NCBI GenBank assembly: GCA_003344405.1
Contig: NOWV01000159.1
Span: 62,001 to 126,000 of the forward strand
DNA: 64,000 nt
Source: Trichoplax sp. H2
Lineage: Eukaryota > Placozoa > Uniplacotomia > Trichoplacea
Direction: 5' to 3'
Below the pieces are notes generated by a model that saw only the letters and a program-made list of their open reading frames with translations, searched no databases and had not been told where the DNA came from. The translations under genes and the position numbers were made by a program. Shown piece after piece: positions 10,748 through 24,393 of the stretch (positions within the stretch are counted from its first letter, which is position 1; each line of letters opens with the position of its first letter).

Positions 10748-12683
10748 CGTTTGACTTAGTGAAAAGGTCATAAACCGATTTTAAATAATAGTACGTTGCA
10801 TGTTCGCTGTGGAAAGGGAACCTTTATAACCATTCCATTGCCGCTGTGAATCCTCTACTTTTAAATCTTACTATTTTGGCAGTCATGTGTATTTTTTTGT
10901 AACCTGGCTAGAAGTACAGTACTGTACTGCACCCCACATTAAACAGTATGTTTTGACCAAGCGATCCGTTTATGTACAGTACGTCCATATTATTACTTCG
11001 GTGGGCTGATTTTGACCATACGAAGTTTGTATGCGAATGGCAGCAGCGGTAGGCTATGGTTGGAGACTTGGAGTTAGAATTTTCTTACTGGAGCTTAGCC
11101 GTTTTTGATCTGCGCCAAACAAATGCAATATCAACCTAATAACTTATTACTGTATGCTATTATCACAAGATAGATTCTATTAGATGATCAATCATTCGTT
11201 TGCCTGTAACAGATTCTACTGAAATTGTCCGATCTAAAAGAATTCATGAAACAAAATTATACAGCGAAGGATGGATAGAATTTAAGAAGAAGAAAATAGC
11301 AAAATCCGTTGCGTTTTCCCTAAACAATACAAAGATTGGTAAGCTGCTTTGAATGTAGATTAAAGCTCAAACGAAGTATGACACCCTTTTAAGCACACGA
11401 TCTTTCACCACCATAGTAATACGGTATACCGTATATTGTATTGTTTAATTTAATTAATTCAAGGAAAACTAAATAGCAAATGGGAATGTAACGTTCTGTA
11501 CAACTATATTTTTTACTTGTTGGTAGGCCGCTCGTGTAAGCGTACCGATTAAAGTGATTACTGTACCGCGAATGCTCATAGATGCAGTTATACGATAACC
11601 TCACGCTTAATAAATTGGTACAACTAAATTCTGTAAACTGATTTGACTCTTTTAGGTCGAAAAAATAGAGGCTATTATGATCACGATTTCTGGAACTTAA
11701 AATATCTACGAAAATTCAGATGGAGTCATTTAAATGAGAAAGCGGGTGATTCCTTTTATTTAAAATCAATCTAGTCTTAAATAGCCGGTGATTGCGAAAT
11801 TTTACTCCGTAGTATATTTTCTTTCCTTTATCACGCTTACTTTTCACTTTGAGCCATGGTTTACGATCTCGCTTCGGGTTACAGCATTCTTGGGACTCAG
11901 TTAACTATGAAACTGCTTTTATGGGTTTCACACAGTGTTATTTATGTTAGTCATGCCTTGATGTATGCATAGTATCAGTAAATATTACTTCCTTTTGATA
12001 TTGGAGCTACTCTTCTTTAATAGTAGCTATAATGCTATCATACCAATTTAATGCGATTTCTTGGGATAGCACGGTAGTTTAGGACGTCATTCATTGATTT
12101 GATGTAAATGTACAATTTGCAAATATTGACATGCATACTGATATAAGTGAAATTTAAAACACTTTGCTAACGGATCTTTTCGTATTTCGTGCGAAATTGG
12201 TTGCACTTGTCCATCCTAAAATGTTTAGGAGACGGCTTTGTTACTAAGACATGTTAATTTATACTGCTTAACAACGTATTTACTATTTATAGCTCATCAT
12301 AATGTCATTAGAGAACAGCGCTTACGAACTGAGATTTCTTGGATGAAAAAACAGAATACTGCTTTTCTTGATAATTTGGATAAGAGTAGAGCCATTGATG
12401 CTATAGTAAAGCGTAAGGAAAGTATTGGAAGCGAGCATGTAAAGGTAAGTTTACTGAGACTAAGTTCTTGTTCAAAATAAAAAACGAATGGTGATACCAT
12501 TTTAAATGGAATATAATTAATTAATTTAGCTAAGTTAGTGATATTTGATCACCGTAAATGTAGGATCATCGAAAGAAATCTTTTAAAGATAAAAATTTCA
12601 GGAAAACAGAAATAAGGATAAAGGCTGATTGGAGCAATAGATCAGAATTAAGTGATTCTATATTATGTAAAATATTTTGTTAA
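10443..12683 (+). CDS. ABT1: ABT1/ESF2-like RRM protein of 18S rRNA processing, 202 aa, 5 exons
   Basis: Exons: 10443-10563 (or its copy at 10047-10167), 11213-11338, 11656-11745, 12293-12444, 12564-12683. All introns are GT-AG and 609 nt close in frame. Yeast Esf2 and human ABT1 are nucleolar RRM proteins of the small-subunit processome; ABT1 was first described as an activator of basal transcription. The sequence shows the split RRM (GIVYISRIPP, then YSEGWIEFKKKKIAKSVAFSLNNTKIG), the family-specific block HDFWNLKYLRKFRWSHLNEKAAHHNVIREQ (given here as adjoining pieces over exons 3-4), a basic helix RLRTEISWMKKQN, and a Lys-rich tail ending WSNRSELSDSILCKIF. Length is near that of the family core. 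It is head to head with GRWD1, another ribosome-assembly factor. Confidence 0.92.
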
Positions 12684-14094
12684 CGTAGTGACATGATTGC
12701 GTTCAATCGATTGTATCAAGCAATATTGTGTTATTTTCTTAATGAAGTCTGTACTAGTTATACATGTTAAGCATGGAACGCTTCGTCTCTTAAAGTGATG
12801 CATATTCTTTGTATTTTATTCGCATGCGCACGGTGAGATTTCGATACCAATGTGTTTTTAGTTAAGGGACTCTAATCCATGAGTATAGCTGATAAATGTT
12901 TTAATATTCTTCGTGTGTGTCTTAAAGTAGTAATTTTTACTTAAAGTTTGGATCTGTCTCGTAACGGCAATGGAAATTGTATCTTATGAGCAAGGTAAGC
13001 TACTAAAATTTTTTAAAGTGAGATAAATTAAAGAGTCCAATTTCCGGAAGTTAACTTATACACTATTATTCAAAATATCGTGTAATTCCCGGTTGTACTC
13101 CATTGTGTATACTCATTGACTACTTAATTTTTTCGAAGTAAAATTAATTAGAGAGTTTTAATTTAAGATGATCTATTATCACTAAAATTTTTATCCCTTT
13201 AAGTTTCATACTGATGCTTACCAGTAAATATTATAACTATATTTCATATAAATTCCGTGATATTTTGAGGAGGGTTTGTGTGTCATACTGTACTTACAAC
13301 TATCGTACTTCGTTTTCAAAACTGGTACTTGTTACCAACATAGTATAAAACGAATTTTTCGGAGCTGTAATAATAAAATGGTCTAATATTTATTATCATA
13401 AGTACTGTAATCCTGTTCTCCTAGCTGTGCATCGATAACGATAGACCGCTTCGTATATGTATATCATAGCAAATGAAAGGCGAATGCAGAAATTATTTAA
13501 GTATAAATGTAAAACCTTCATTTTACTGTGCATCTAAAAAATGTAGAATATCTTAAGATTCTGGATTCTAAGTAGAGGGATATACGCACGTACATTTTCC
13601 CTCATTCTGATCTAATCATATAATTATTCATATACTGTACATTTAATGTGTATTTATTTGTTATAACTAGTAAGCATTATTACGGTATTGTTAATAAACT
13701 GTATGTATGATATATATTATATGTATATATATATACTGCACTAGTAAAACTTGCAGCAAGACACATTATTACTGTACTCCAAGTTCCTGACTGCATCCGC
13801 ATTGGAACTTTCACATTTATCGTTGCTAAAATCTACATTGGAACAATTATACAATACCTTATATGCGTACAGCCCTACACCAATAAGTGCTATGACATGC
13901 CAGACTGCCTACGTATAAATTATACAGCACAATATAACATAGATAGGTTCATATTTCCACCAGGCAGTAGCATCCTCTTATATGTCTATCTAACGTTCTA
14001 CCTATGTACTGCCATTCTCAATCTGTAAATAAACCTGTTCTTCATCCTCCCATCATCTTTGACATCTGTCATTGTTGTTTCCCAATCAAGCATA
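12684..14094. other. Intergenic sequence between ABT1 and tubby
   Basis: No gene is recognised. An ATG at 12970 followed by eight codons and a strong donor (CAAG|gtaagc at 12994/12995) could be an upstream first exon, but its phase does not fit tubby exon 2. Scattered single GTAC units occur from 13.3 kb on. Confidence 0.4.
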
Positions 14095-15212
14095 TTACTG
14101 TACAATGAGTGCACTGACGTACTGTACAGCAAATAATTTTGGTATGTACAGTACAGTCCTGAGCATGTTTATTTTCTCTTTAGATATAGAAAAAGGGGAA
14201 AAATAGGACTGAACTAACGTAAAAATACCGTACTTTATACCGACATGTAGCTAGAGGGCTGAAGTTTTCGTATATGTTGATAGATGTACAGTACAGTAAG
14301 TTATTCACAACTGTCTATGCAAGAATTTCTACAGTACTGTACAGTACTTTGCCATCTAGAAATCTGAAGAATTAATAAACATGCCATACTGTACAGTACC
14401 ATGCAGTGTACTGTATTGTATCTGCAAATTGTGCATCGTACAAGACTCGACAATGTCGAGTCGATATCCTATAAAGGCTAAACTAGAGTAGAAGATCACT
14501 CATTTTCCTTCAAAAAAAACATAAAACAATCTACAGTACAGTAGACATCATGGCGTAATATACTGTATACTGTACTGTACAGTACAGTACCGTTACTAGC
14601 ATACTGTACTGTACGTACAGTACAGTACAGTACAGTATTTTACTTTAAGTTAATTACAGTACAAATACCGTAACATTTGCAGCGAAGTACTGTACAGTCC
14701 CAATCCTGACACACTTAAAAATTTCCGGCTGTTATACTGTAGTGTACGTACAAGGTAAAAAATTAGAAGAGAAAAGCCCTCTTCTCCTGTGGATATCCCT
14801 CGAAGACGAAGACAGATCGGATGAAATCATGAAATGAAACTAAGGTGACATCATTTCGAGTCGAGATTTTATAGTACAGTACCAGACTAACTTACAGTAC
14901 AGTACTGTACTATACAGTACAGTATTTAGTACTGTACCGTACAGTATTCAGTACTGTGGTTACAGTATTTAGTACTGTACTACTCAGGATTACAGTAGAG
15001 GGAAAATGGAGTCCCAGTCTCCCAGATTACCACATTACTGTACTGTAGTGTACTGTACAGTATTGTACTGTACTGTACTGTACAGTATAGTAAGGTACTG
15101 TAGTTCATTATTGACTGTACCATAGTACTGTACTGTACATACCGTACTGTTTATTTATTTATTATTAATTAATTAACTTAACAGTTAATAAGGAGATTAC
15201 GGTACAGTACGC
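14095..15212. repeat. GTAC palindromic array upstream of the tubby gene
   Basis: The array is sparse at 14095-14430 and dense at 14531-15150, with one last unit at 15199-15212, 124 bp before the tubby start codon. A perfect 8-bp hairpin (GACTCGAC-AAT-GTCGAGTC, 14444-14462) and a second small hairpin near 14770 lie inside it. Confidence 0.85.
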
Positions 15213-15335
15213 AGTCTGTGATCGTTGTCTTGGAGAAGAAACGTTGGACAGATTAACTTAAAATTTGATGACACCCAAACTACTAAAGTTTGTGGCTACG
15301 AATCTAATTCTGTATTAACGACATATTTATCTATC

Positions 15336-18300
15336 ATGAGCCAATACTATAAGCGCGATAGCGGTGGGTAAGTCAAAAATTCAACCACAATAACGATTTG
15401 TGAATAGTACATATTCTTTTTCACTGACAGTTAATATAATCGGTATGGTATCTCACGGCTATACTATCATACTACAATATCCTATATATGGTATACTGTA
15501 TTTTGCTAACTGCAGTCCTAAGAAAAGTTTTGAATTCTTTTCGTTATTTAATTGAGGCCACCACCTTATCCAAATGCAAATGCTTGGGGTACCGCTCCTC
15601 CTGGAAGGTATCGTACTGTAAATCAATATGCAGCCTTATGCGTAAACTTTGGCTTAGTAAGCCTAAAGTAGACGAGGAATATCTGTTATACAATAACTTT
15701 CGGGACTATATGATTTTGACTGAAATAATAAAAGAATTTCTGAGTTGATATAATTATCTCGAGATTTGATCTAAAAATTATCACTATAGTCTTGATATGT
15801 CACGAATTAATCAAGCGATTTTACCACAGCGTTCCTGAGGAGGAGACGTTATCTAATCCACAAAGCGTCCGTGAGCAGAAAGTCAACCGGCAGGTAAATA
15901 ATCATAATAAGAATTAGACATACAATTTAAGTACTAGAACGGCGCCTTCTAATGGTACTAAGATTTTGTTCAATGATAAGTCTAGTCGGAAAAATAAATT
16001 AGGGATTAGCTTATATCCTATGGTATATTGAAAGCTGTAATAAGTTTTATGTGTCTAATTAAATTCTGGTGCGATTAGTAATGTCAGATTAGCTTTACTA
16101 TCGTTACACTCTCAGTTATAAGTTAAATATTAAAGTACTACTGCATATATGCTAGCATAGGTCATATAGTATTAAAAGGGTATATCATCGAATGAGATCA
16201 TTAAACTGCTAAATCTAAGTTCACTACAGTAACTAGTTCCCATGTATTTTTGGAATCACTAATACGAATGTAACATCAATTCTGTGATAGAGTAGATTTC
16301 TTTGCTATCAGCTCTTATAATCAAGTTAAACAGTGTGAAATGATAGCTCTAAAGCAGTTTATATCACTCTATTACAAAACTAGGTAGTTACTGTAGTTAC
16401 ATTTAAATATATACAAATGTGGAATTCATACGACATATGACTTCGAACGTCACTCATATACCGCACAGCTATGGAGCATCGCTATAGTGATTTCTGTTAA
16501 AACTGTTTTCCCAGTGTTTACGATAAGGCATTGCCGTGCAATATATATTAATTTTCTCCTTAGTACTACTGACAGAGATTTATAATGAATTATCAATCCA
16601 AAATGTTAATCTCCGTTGTATTCTAAATTTATTCTAAATTTTTCTGTAGAGGTTTTTAAATAAATGCAGACCACAGTATATATATATACACAGGCACCTA
16701 AATCAACTGATATACTAAATAGAAGGCAATGGCACATAAATAAACAATTATTATTATGCTACTACAAAGCCTGCTAATGCTATATTAATATATTTCAAAT
16801 TATACATATCACGTTCATAAGACAACCTCTTTAAGATGTACGAAAAATTTCTGTTTTCTACTAACCAATTTGGAAGATCTTTTACTTAATTTAACATATA
16901 ATACTATGAAACATGGAGACATAAAATACCATATGATATGTAATATTAATTAAATTTCGGCTATCAACGTCCCAGCTAATATAAATTCATACATTGTATA
17001 TATACATAATATGTATGTGTAATACAAAAATTTATTAAAGACAGGTTACTTTTACAGGGCATGTATGAATTCAGAATTTGAACTCTACAGTTAACAAAAC
17101 TTAATATGACAGTAATAAGATAGATTACGACTTTAAGAATTAATCTTAAATACAAGAAATTCACATAAATAATAATTATTGAAACAAACAGTATGTGATC
17201 TCAACAACTTACTTCTTTCGAGAATCTTTGCGCTAAATTTTTCGTCATGTTTTTATACTTTTACCTAATCTTTTAAAGTTAAACATGATAACCGTTGTCA
17301 TTATTACATTGTTATATAGAGAGAGCTATTGGAGGCCAGGCAGAAGGTGAAGCGTGTGCAAGCTGGTAAGACTATTGTGATGGAGGGTTCAAAGAGTCTG
17401 CGGACGTGGACTTAGGCATTTTACAATAATGATACAAGGGGTTATTAGAAAAAAGAGATATTTATTGTAGAGAATAACTAGGTACAGTGTGGTAGTTACT
17501 GGTGGATCAGCGTATAAGCTGTCGTGAAGTAACGTGTGTAGATACTAACACTAACAAATGCAACTGAACAAATCTGAGGCAAAAATCATCAGTATTTACA
17601 GTTTTAGAGAGAGAACACATGTAGAGAATAGGATTGTAGAATTAGATACATCATATACCATAAACAGGCTATACAATAGTAAATAATTGTAGGAAATAGC
17701 GAAGACTGTAACTATTATTATCACAATACGCTTTTTGCGATCTATCTACGTTTATAAGATCACAGATTTCGTCAAGTACAAAGACATTAGTTTCAGGCCA
17801 ATCTTAAATATATAATCAAATATCTCAGTTTGCAACTTTTTGGGAAATACTAATAGATACGAAGAATATAGTTATCAGTTTCATGGCTATAAATGTTGTC
17901 TCGGGTACCAAATATGATATGTATGTTACGCCTAAGTATTAATGCTATATTTCTTATGTAGAACTCATACTTTGTATAAATTTTAAATAAAAGCTTAAAT
18001 TTATATGATGGTTTATAATCTCAGCTACTAAAAACTAGAGGTTTTAGATAAATTATTTTATATTTAAGGCAAGATGCAGCTAAATGACCATCGCCCAACT
18101 TCGTCTAAATCAGGGAGAAGCATACCCCAAGTACCATCTGACAAAGATGCAGAAGGTAATATATAAAGGTAGCATAGAACGTAGCGATCGCGTTACTATT
18201 CTTTCAGTTAAAGATTTGATAACATTACAGTATATCTTTCATTACCATAGATAAATTTCCAAATTGTTATCAGTATTTCAAAAGGCGGATCGGACAATTA

Positions 18301-21300
18301 ATCATAGCACATAAATGATCTCCTAAAATACTTCATCACGTACAAGTTTCGCAGATTAATTGGAATAACCTCAAACTATAGGATTTCTAAACATTTCTAA
18401 TTCTTTAGCCCTTGATTTATTTGTGACCTTATGATACAGTGCTTACATTAATAATAAACTTTTATAAAATGTTACATTAACACAAAAATAATAGCCCAGA
18501 AGACTAGTGTTATACGGCAGTATACAATAAATATATATATATATTAATTACAAAATATTACGATTTAATTATAATATCAACAAAACACTATTTTAGTTAC
18601 TAAAGTTGGCAAAATAACATTTATGGCTTACGTTTGATATAATACTGTAACTGAAATTAGATATTCTAGAATCCATTATTTTCAAAGATGAGAAGTTATG
18701 CTTCGATTATAGTTATTATTTTAATCTGCAACAAAAATTCTAAACTGTTAAGATAAACTATACTGTAGTATAGCTGTATAAGTACATCCATATAATTGAT
18801 ATTATTGCTCGTATAAAGAATACTTATTAAATACTTGGACAATTCGCTGAAATGCTTTACGTATAGCTCACATCTGAGGTTATAGATTTATGAAAGATCA
18901 GACATTCTTCTGGTTATTCGAATTCTACACCAATCGTGCACATCATCATATCTTAAATAGACGCACTTCCTGGTGTTATTAGCTTAGCTTTGTAATTAAT
19001 ATTAGATAAGTCGATTATACTAACGTTATCAAATTGCCATCCTTATTCAGTTATACACATGCATACCGTACCTGCGATCTCTAGCATATTTTTACAATTC
19101 AGCTCTTGGCAGGATAGGTTTTGCTATGAATGCGAATCGTTTTTGTACAACTCTTTAGGATTAGAGTGTACTTTTTTAAATTTACTATATACCAATAATG
19201 TAAACTTAAATATACATACCTATAATATAACTACTACTGGATGAAGCTATAATAACCTGGATAACATAAGATACTAACGGAAGACACAAATTAAAACATA
19301 AAATTACGCGATATGCAGGTACCGAATATTTACAGATGGACAATGATGATAATTTTGCATCTTCCGCGACGAAAGTTATGGACTTCAACAATAATAAAGA
19401 AAGCCCGTCATCTGCATCTGCAAAAGTAAACGATAAAATGCTATTGGTCGATTATGTGTAGTAATGTATAAATAAAATCTACTTTTCAATAGTAGTAGTA
19501 TTTGCAGAATGATTTTTATAAACTTCAACAAAGTAACGTAACTGTAAATAATATTAGGCTGTATCGGAAACAGAACGTAAACTAGCAAATCTTGGCTTGC
19601 GGCATGAAATTAATTATGATGAAGACGAAGAAGATATCGAATCATCGGCTGTAATTCCTATCCAGGACAAATCTCAAGTTCCTACTCACAGATCTCCTCG
19701 TTCTTATCCATCAAAAGAGGTACTGTAATATTTTTGTGATATTTTATTTGAGCATGCAGTTTCATGCGATAAGGTTACAGTACTAAATGCTCTCTTATCT
19801 TACCTTACTCACGTCACACGTACAAATGCATAGCATTATCTGCATAGTTTTACCCGATATCTCTTGCTAATATCGGATTGTTGGTAAAATATAATTATCG
19901 TAATAATTTCCCCATTTTCAATTCCGTACCTGCCTATTGTTACACTATCGTATACATATTAATTTTCGTACATGTAATAGCATAACATCTCACTACATTT
20001 CACAGCAGGTACATTGAATACTAAATTTATCATTTCTTTACGATTAAATTTTTAGTTAGAATATATTATGGAAATTGTTTATTTCCTGATAAGATTAAAT
20101 GTTTAATTGGCTTTAAAAACGTAATACGAGCAAATACTATTTTCCAATAAGGAATATTCACCCTCTGGATCCCCTGAGGATTCATCGATATTTAATCTTG
20201 ATATCGATAATATAGAAAAATTTATTCAAAGGTACATAAAATTAAAATCGTACGACCAAGATCAATTAGTAACAATGTATCGAGAATGATTGCTAAATTA
20301 CAATGACCTTAACGTTGTTAGCACTGCTCCACAAGATACTACAATAAAATGTAGGATTAGCAGAGATAAAAAAGGGGTGGATCGGGGAATCTATCCTACT
20401 TATTATCTCCACCTGGAAAGAGAGGATGGTAAAAAGGTAAAATCTAAAATCATCTAATCCTCAGTGTATAATCTTAATGTATTAGGTAATAACTGAATTA
20501 CTGTTCTTAGATTTTCCTTATGGCAGGTCGCAAACGAAAGAAAAGTAAAACTTCGAATTATTTGATATCGAATGATGCTACTGATCTTTCCAGAAATGGA
20601 GAAAGCTTTGTTGGTAAACTAAGGTAATGCAATAGTATGATCAGCATAATTGTACGATGATTTCGGCGGTTACTGAAAGGTCATAAACAATTTCTGGATT
20701 ATAGATCAAATTTGATTGGAACTCGTTTTACAGTATACGATAATGGTATAAATCCTGCGAAAGGTTCAGTTGGCATTGACGGAAGTAGTAATAGAGAAGA
20801 GCTCGCCGCCATAATATACGTGAGAACCATCACTTTTACGGAGTTATCAAGTACGATGTACACCTACCTTGCGTCTTCTTTTTAATTTATTCAAAGGATA
20901 CCAATGTTCTTGGTTTCAAAGGACCTAGAAAAATGACAATTCTTATCCCTGGGATGGATGCAAATCAGGAAAGAGTGGCTGTTAGACCGAGAAATGTAAA
21001 TATTTAAAGATTTGTGCTCTATTTGTGACTGATTTAATTTACTACAAAACCTTTGTAATTTCTTAGCTAATATGTATAACTACGGCTGTATCTGGAACAC
21101 GATAATACTAGTCCATCATACAGTAATTTGTCAGTGATTTGGTATAAAACATGCCCAGTAAATAAACATCTTATAGGAGCTTTTAAACGTGTCCTGTTTT
21201 TTTGAATCGTCATCAACATTACACTGTGCAACTCTTTCTTAGGCTAATGAAACATTATTAGAGAGATGGAAAAGTGGTAGAATGGATAATTTATTAGAAC

Positions 21301-21799
21301 TGCACAATAAAGCACCTGAATGGAACGATAGTAAGACACTTATTTTGGAATTTATATCTAACAATCCATCAGTCCATATTGCTAAATTAAAGTCAAGTTG
21401 ATATAATTTTATTGTAAAATTATACATGTTATCCAGAAATAGTATCACTATTTGTAATTCGTGTTTAATTTTAGATACCCAATCATATGTTCTTAACTTT
21501 CACGGGAGAGTAACTCAAGCATCAGTAAAGAATTTTCAAGTTGTTCATGATAATGATGGTAAGAATAAATTGTATCTTTCATGTACTAGTTTATTGATTG
21601 ATATGCAGGATTAATAGCAGCCGACTCCGCAAACTTTAAGTATTTATATTCATTGAACTTTGCAGTTGATTACATCATAATGCAGTTCGGTCGGGTATCA
21701 GAAGATGCTTTCACTATGGACTACAAATATCCGTTATCGGCATTGCAAGCTTTTGCTATTAGCTTAAGCAGTTTTGATGGAAAATTGGCTTGTGAATGA
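15336..21799 (+). CDS. TUB: Tubby-family protein (TUB/TULP), 458 aa, 15 exons
   Basis: Exons: 15336-15367, 15557-15607, 15830-15893, 17320-17365, 18069-18155, 19319-19425, 19558-19719, 20152-20231, 20322-20436, 20511-20623, 20705-20819, 20897-20995, 21243-21330, 21475-21558, 21666-21799. All are GT-AG and 1377 nt close in frame. Tubby proteins bind PI(4,5)P2 and, through an N-terminal helix, IFT-A, to carry membrane proteins into cilia. Seen here: a Pro-rich start ([16 protein letters not shown]); the IFT-A-type helix [21 protein letters not shown] (exons 3-4); an acidic, low-complexity middle; and the tubby barrel from about residue 210 to the end, with [20 protein letters not shown], the basic [13 protein letters not shown] segment that holds the phosphoinositide-binding residues in mouse tubby, [42 protein letters not shown], and the signature terminus [15 protein letters not shown]. 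Introns of 1.4, 0.7 and 1.2 kb lie in the first half. Confidence 0.95.
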
Positions 21800-24393
21800 T
21801 GTTTTCTCTGCCATAATTTAAGATTCTAGAGATATTCGTACAGTTATCTGTTTGCATGTGTAATGTAGTATTGTTTTACTATCTCAAGTTACTTTATTCA
21901 AGTAAATTGGCGGCTAAATTGAAAATAATAACATTCTTATAACTTAGAGGTATAAAAAAGTGATATTAAAGAAAGATCATATCGTTACTAGACTGTAGAT
22001 CATAAACCAGCCATTATCCCTGTGCGTAGATTCACCATTTACTAAATGGCGACCTATTATCACGGTACTCGTGTAATGACTTTAACAGTTTTCATTTTAA
22101 CACTAACAATATATAGGAGCATTCAAAACTGTTCTCTAAATAATTATAATGATTACAAATATCCTTAATAAAACTATAACTGCCTTAATGTATCATATAC
22201 GGTTTTATATTTATCCGCATTTTAATGGATTATGTAGTATCATTTCCCTTTCCGGTTACTGCGTTATGCTCTGCATTCCTACTGTTTACTTATTTATTTA
22301 CTGTGGTATTTATTAATAACTAGTACTAGTTTAAAGTTTTAATCAATTTCTAAATCAAGCTGACGTTTCATGTTGATAGCGAACTTACCTACATTACTGT
22401 CTAGCGATATGCTTTTCAGTACCACAACTTTTAACTGCAACACTGTACAGACGCAGTATAAATTTACGGTAATTCGATAACACTACTAGCCCGGAATGGC
22501 AGGACCTCTAGTGTAGTTTTGAGAATCAAGCTACAGTAAGGATCACGATCATCGTTCGTACCAGTGATGTATAACGTGTGTGTAAGTTATCTTAAATATT
22601 CGTATGTTTTTGTAGATGAAATGTTTAAGAATTTTTCTCTTAAAAGTCCCTGCCGTATCACATCTCGTGCATGTGGCAGCCAGATTTTCTTGCTGTCATG
22701 CAAATATTAATGGTAGCCAGCCAATAAATGCAGAACACATTCCTGATATCAGAGATTATTCAACCAATAGTAAAACATTTCTTGTTGTCATGAAATTATC
22801 CCCCTAGTGTTCCGCAATTACAGTAGCACAAGTATCACTGTCTACAGCATAAATATAAGCAGTAACGTCGTATGGTACGCTGAATCACCAAATATTCCTG
22901 TTTGCAGGTCTTCATCTCGAAGCACTTTAATAAGTCATTCTTGATTATTCTAAACAATCGTAACCTATACTCATGTCATTAAACAAAGAACATTACAGTA
23001 CCGAAATTATATCAAATACACATTTTCACAAAATGATCACCTTCATGGTTATACTTATGTATAAGTATCTTCGTCAAAATCCCGTTTTCCTCGTATACCG
23101 AACTCAACTAATATAAAACCTAACAGTTTCTCTCCATAACTAAAAATTTATCCAACTACTACTCACGATTGGTTTGTGTTGCCAGTAGGATAAAATAAAC
23201 ATTTAACCTATAACTAGGGTATCCGGGCGTATATTTACGCTCGTTGAAGATTGTCTAGTGCACCATCGCTCGTATTGTACTCGCGTATCCTACTGATTTT
23301 TATTTTATGTACTCACATATTAGGGTACAACGTACTGTAGTGTACACTTCTTCTTGTAATATCATTTCGATTTTAAGTGAGTATATTGATCTTGAAGAAT
23401 AGTTGTCTGCTTTTAAATTATTGATCATTTTTTGCAATAACATCATAAATTGAGATCCATAGTTTTGGGTTACCCAACTACATATTGCGGATAGCAGTCT
23501 ATTACATAATTTTAATTTTAATTATATTAGTAAATGTTTCACAATGAGATATCCCAAGTGAGGGCAGCTTTGAATCATTACAATTATAATAATTAATTTA
23601 ATTTAATTTTTATACTATTGAACAACTACAAAGCTATTAATAAATTAGTGTAATATTTCTAGCCTTCCTTTTCTTTAAAGTTTCGATGAATTGATGTAAA
23701 TTACGTTTTACCACCTTAGTAAAATGTTGATTAATTTTTTGTGGTAAGTTCTGATTTAGCTATTCATGGGTTCCTCACTATCAAAGCTTAGGCATATCAT
23801 AGCATTATCAACAACACAAGGAAATTGACACCGATACAATTTTCGCATATCGCGCCTCATTAAGCCACAGCCGATACCCTTTCACGTCAAAGACAGCTAC
23901 TTCCACTTTACTAGGGCTGAGTAATTCTAGTAGCAGACCCTGATTCTTCTAGCCGTGATATAACAATTATTAAAAAAGATCGCCATTTTTCGAATGTACG
24001 TGTATAACGACCACAACTTCGCTTGAGATATTTCAGATTGCATGGTATCTTTACCAAATTTTCATCTGAATTAATCCAATTTCTATTCCAACTCTTTTAA
24101 CATTCTACAGAAGCAGCGATTTTCATTAACGCAACATTTCAATATTCTATTTATATCTCTTCAAATAGAATATACAATGAACGGTGAATGTCCTTAAAAA
24201 TGATATAATTTCGCTCGCTGTAGTAACGTTCAATGCAAGCTTTTCATTTTTTGTTAGATTAGTTGACCTTATCGTAACTTTTAGTAATTTTATAAGATCA
24301 TGCGTAAAATATGGTATAGCCCATCTCTTAACACGTACTGTTCTTGTGTATTATAAAACTTAAATCCGAATTTACGCTACTGTATCACAATTA
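21800..24393. other. Convergent intergenic region between tubby and DEPDC7
   Basis: There are 2.6 kb between the two stop codons with no recognised exon, only isolated GTAC units (near 22445 and 23330) and no dense array. An AATAAA at 22167-22172 is a candidate tubby polyadenylation signal. Confidence 0.5.
22167..22172 (+). terminator. Candidate polyadenylation signal of the tubby gene
   Basis: AATAAA 368 bp after the tubby stop codon. Motif seen, use inferred. Confidence 0.3.
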
